Origin: Niastella sp. OAS944
GTDB taxonomy: Bacteria; Bacteroidota; Bacteroidia; Chitinophagales; Chitinophagaceae
Assembly (NCBI GenBank): GCA_024809215.1
Contig: JANUBW010000002.1
Location: 62,001 to 126,000 of the forward strand
DNA length: 64,000 nt
Direction: 5' to 3'
The notes beneath the pieces were generated by a model. That model saw nothing but the letters and a program-made list of their open reading frames with translations. It did no database searches and was not told the DNA's origin. Both the position numbers and the translations under genes were made by a program. Shown piece after piece: positions 61,206 to 64,000 of the stretch; the stretch's first letter is position 1; each line of letters starts with the position of its first letter.

Positions 61206-63671
61206 ATGAGAAAGCTTCCCAACCTGTTTATAATCATACTGTTGTCAGTATCTTTCATAGGCAGGGCGCAAACCAAACAAGCATTTAAGCTCAGTGGAAA
61301 AGTAAGCGCAACCAACCAACCAGCCTTATCAGCCGCCACCATAACCCTTTTAAAGGCAAAAGATTCAAGCGTTGTGAAAATGTCGGTAACCGACCAGGAC
61401 GGCCATTATTCGTTCGACAACCCGCAGCAAGGCAAGTACCTGGTAGCCGTTTCGGCCGTAGGGTACGAAAAACAATATTCAACTCCTTTTACAATATCAA
61501 CCGAAAGCCCAATTACCGAGCTCACGGCCATTGTGCTTACCCCAAGAAACCGCGACCTGAAGGCAGTAACCGTAAGTGCCCGCAAACCACTGGTTGAGCA
61601 AAAGATCGACCGCATGGTGGTGAACGTAGATGCCTTTATTAGCAACACCGGCGCCAGCGCCCTGGAAGCGCTGGAAAAATCGCCCGGCGTACAGGTTGAT
61701 AAAGACGGTAACATTAGCCTCAAAGGAAAACAGAACGTAGTGGTGCTTATCGATGGCCGCCCATCTTATATCAGCGGCGCCGAACTGGCCAATATGTTAA
61801 AAGGCATGCAGGCATCGCAGTTGGAACAAATTGAGATCATGACCAACCCACCAGCCAAATACGATGCAGCCGGTAATGCAGGGGTGATCAATATTAAAAC
61901 TAAGAAGAACAAAACCAAAGGCTTTAACGGCAACGTAAGCGCCGGTGTAGGGCAGGGCGTATATTTTAAAAACAATGAAAGCCTTAGCCTTAACTACCGC
62001 AATGGCAAAGTGAATTTGTTCAGCACTTACAGTTTTTATCGTAACAATAACTTTCAACAACTGGAGATCTTTCGCCGCTATAAAGACGACAATGGTGAAA
62101 CGGAAGCCATTTTTGAACAAACGGCCTATATGAAACGCCGTTACATGGGTCATAACCTGAAGATGGGTATGGACTACTCTATAACCAACAAAACAACCGT
62201 AGGCTTTGTGTTAAGTGGTGTTTATAACCCCGAAAGCAGCATCAACCAAAACACCAGTTACTTAAAGGACCCGAATTATGTAGTTGATTCAATGGTAACC
62301 GCCAATTCAAATATAAAAGGCACCTGGAAAAACGCCAGCGTGAACCTGAATGTGCGTCACCAGTTCGATTCAACCGGCCGTGAACTTACCGCCGATGTTG
62401 ATTATATCGTTTATGACAACACGAACAATCAGCATTTTATAAATTCCACTTTCGACCCTAAATGGGTAATGCTTAGGGAAGAACAATTACAAGGCGTGCT
62501 GCCGGTAACTGTAAACATTTATTCTGCCAAAATGGATTATACCCATCCATTGAAAGGCAATGCTAAAATAGAAGCAGGCGTTAAAACAAGCTATGTAGAA
62601 ACAGTAAACAAAGCAAACTATTACATCCTGAATTTTAACAGCGACGAATGGGTAACAGACTACGGCAAAACCAACTACTTTAATTACAATGAGAACATCA
62701 ATGCCGCTTACATTAGCCTGAACAAACAGATCACAAAAAAATGGGGCCTGCAAACCGGTTTGCGTTACGAAAATACAAGCTATAAAGGCCATCAATATGG
62801 AAACCCAACCAAACCCGATTCATCATTCAAACGTACTTACAACAGCTGGTTCCCAACTGTATATATCAGTTATGGTGCCGATAAGAACAACCAGTTTGGT
62901 GTATCGTATGGTCGCCGTATAGACAGGCCCGGTTATCAAAGTCTGAACCCGTTCCTTTTCTATATCGATCCATTTACCTATGAACAGGGAAATCCGTACT
63001 TAAGACCTCAATTCTCGAACAACTTTGAATTGACACATATTTTTAAAGGCAAGCTCACCACTACGCTTAATTACAGTACAACCAAGGACCTGTTTAACGA
63101 AACGTTCGATCAGTTTGGAAAAGCAACCATTGTAAGAAGAGGTAATATTGGCCGCCGCGAGAATTATGGTATTGCAGTAAATGCACAAATTCCCTTTAAC
63201 AAATGGCTAACAACCATGCTGTACACCAACTATAGCTATATCCGTTATAGAGGCGATCTGTATGGCGAATATATTGACATGGCTGCCGGCACTTTACAAT
63301 TGAACCTGAATAACCAAATGAATTTCAAAAATGGCTGGGGCGCCGAAGTAAGCGGCTGGTACAGAAGCAAAGGTGTAGAAGGACAAATACTTCTTGAACC
63401 AATGGGACAACTGGCAGTAGGCGCTTCAAAACAGGTATTGAAAGGTAAAGGATCGATAAAGGTGAACGTACGTGATCTTTTCTATACACAGATACCGCAT
63501 GGCGATATCAACTTTAAAAAGACCGAAGCACGTTTCCGCAATACACGTGATACCCGGGTAGCTAATGTAACCTTTACTTATCGCTTTGGAAACCCTATAA
63601 AGAGCACCAATGGTCAACGTAAAAAAGGCGGCGCCAGCGACGAACAAAACCGCGTTAATATGGGAAATTAG
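61206..63671 (+). CDS. Outer-membrane beta-barrel receptor, TonB-dependent-receptor-like
   Basis: 821 residues. A signal peptide (ending GRAQ) is followed by a carboxypeptidase-regulatory-like domain (LSGKVSATNQPALSAATITLLKAKDSSVVKMSVTDQDGHYSFDNPQQGKYLVAVSAVGYEKQY), a plug domain (TGASALEALEKSPGVQVDKDGNISLKGKQNVVVLIDGRPSYISGAELANMLKGMQASQLEQIEIMTNPPAKYDAAGNAGVINIKTK) and a large barrel of the OMP_b-brl_3 type (about 240-795) followed by a polar C-terminal tail. The tail after the barrel (NPIKSTNGQRKKGGASDEQNRVNMGN) is unusual because barrels normally end in Phe; the last strand appears to be VANVTFTYRFGN. Substrate unknown. Confidence 0.92.
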   Translation: MRKLPNLFIIILLSVSFIGRAQTKQAFKLSGKVSATNQPALSAATITLLKAKDSSVVKMSVTDQDGHYSFDNPQQGKYLVAVSAVGYEKQYSTPFTISTESPITELTAIVLTPRNRDLKAVTVSARKPLVEQKIDRMVVNVDAFISNTGASALEALEKSPGVQVDKDGNISLKGKQNVVVLIDGRPSYISGAELANMLKGMQASQLEQIEIMTNPPAKYDAAGNAGVINIKTKKNKTKGFNGNVSAGVGQGVYFKNNESLSLNYRNGKVNLFSTYSFYRNNNFQQLEIFRRYKDDNGETEAIFEQTAYMKRRYMGHNLKMGMDYSITNKTTVGFVLSGVYNPESSINQNTSYLKDPNYVVDSMVTANSNIKGTWKNASVNLNVRHQFDSTGRELTADVDYIVYDNTNNQHFINSTFDPKWVMLREEQLQGVLPVTVNIYSAKMDYTHPLKGNAKIEAGVKTSYVETVNKANYYILNFNSDEWVTDYGKTNYFNYNENINAAYISLNKQITKKWGLQTGLRYENTSYKGHQYGNPTKPDSSFKRTYNSWFPTVYISYGADKNNQFGVSYGRRIDRPGYQSLNPFLFYIDPFTYEQGNPYLRPQFSNNFELTHIFKGKLTTTLNYSTTKDLFNETFDQFGKATIVRRGNIGRRENYGIAVNAQIPFNKWLTTMLYTNYSYIRYRGDLYGEYIDMAAGTLQLNLNNQMNFKNGWGAEVSGWYRSKGVEGQILLEPMGQLAVGASKQVLKGKGSIKVNVRDLFYTQIPHGDINFKKTEARFRNTRDTRVANVTFTYRFGNPIKSTNGQRKKGGASDEQNRVNMGN

Positions 63672-64000
63672 CCAACAAATCTATCCGGCTGCCCATCTCG
63701 TATATGATAACAGGTAGTTAACAAATAGCTATAGTAAATTCGTTAAACCAAGTGATAGTAAATAAGTCATAAGAAAGGAAAGAGAAACAAGAGTAGAAGG
63801 GAAGGACATTAAAAAGATTTTAAGATACTTCCTGTTAGCGTGGCACAATTTCTGAATAGGTATTAGCAGCTGTTTGAAAAGAAAGAAATTAGTAAAAAGT
63901 AATTTAGTTTTTTTTAACAGAGTTTGATGAAACCTTTTTCCTGTTTAAACGTCTTATTATAGAAGGCAGGAATAATTAAATAGAATGGACAATGAGAAAG
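63672..64000. other. Right-edge non-coding stretch
   Basis: I see no coding frame, terminator hairpin or repeat of the window's families here. It probably includes the upstream region of a gene beyond the edge. Confidence 0.4.

Noticed and set aside
1-64000. Insertion sequence, integrase or phage region
   Set aside because: No transposase, tyrosine or serine recombinase, or phage structural gene is recognisable; the Gcr-type gene has no recombinase active site.

Overview
The window looks like a chromosomal segment of a Bacteroidota bacterium, most likely family Chitinophagaceae (Niastella/Chitinophaga-like; this placement is inference). The reasons are near-consensus Bacteroidota promoters (TTTG, then about 17-24 nt, then TAnnTTTG), type IX secretion sorting domains, two TonB-receptor-like outer-membrane proteins with carboxypeptidase-regulatory-like N-termini, an infC with an ordinary ATG start, and a fold-III arginine decarboxylase of the Bacteroidota type. 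There is no prophage, insertion sequence, CRISPR array, rRNA or recognisable tRNA. The window is gene-dense, with genes on both strands.

Layout. 1-4.1 kb: tail of an unknown protein, a lipocalin-like lipoprotein, an overlapping HipA-like kinase/DUF3037 pair and a fatty-acid desaturase. 4.5-11.3 kb: three tandem secreted SBBP beta-propeller proteins with 8, 8 and 16 repeats. 11.3-18.1 kb: a Crp/Fnr regulator followed by YHS, DoxX and YceI proteins, a translationally coupled DinB/NRDE/ATP-grasp trio, a LysE exporter and a lipoprotein. 18.2-26.8 kb: a membrane Fe-S oxidoreductase, a PyrR-like phosphoribosyltransferase, a DUF2279 protein, a phosphohexomutase, an OmpH/Skp chaperone, and a Gfo/Idh/MocA oxidoreductase with an MFS nucleoside-type symporter. 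27.0-38.8 kb: a histidine-utilisation cluster (MarR regulator, hutH, hutU, later hutI and hutG) interrupted by a secreted protein, a fused trehalose-6-phosphate synthase/phosphatase and a Gcr-type membrane protein. 38.8-50.2 kb: a PlpD-like patatin, GNAT, ABC-F, DUF3347 protein, TonB-dependent receptor, PhyH dioxygenase and two paralogous secreted proteins. 50.3-54.5 kb: the translation cluster thrS-infC-rpmI-rplT, split by a toxin-antitoxin pair. 54.7-64 kb: arginine decarboxylase, NTF2-like protein, secreted protein, Hsp20, bacilliredoxin, a long Lgt and an outer-membrane beta-barrel receptor.

The most unusual feature is not a gene. About 20 intergenic spots carry degenerate tandem words of 7-10 bp facing their own reverse complements, so that each can fold back on itself. 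At least ten word families exist (for example words built on ccaagcacc, gctaatgtg, gttgacgag, ggtaactgg, gtgaactat, tttcacg, attgccg, gaagtcaga). In about three quarters of the cases the element begins in or within about 10 nt of a stop codon, and several supply the stop codon itself. Some extend into the 5' end of the next gene and carry its promoter -7 box. I know of no description of this stop-codon-anchored, sequence-diverse but architecture-constant class, and it is the best candidate here for an undescribed system.

Other points of interest are a 16-bp perfect palindrome on the MarR/hut promoter, a 12-bp palindrome upstream of the YHS gene beside the Crp gene, a terminator-like hairpin whose 3' arm contains the next gene's start codon, and the toxin-antitoxin pair inside the ribosomal-protein cluster.
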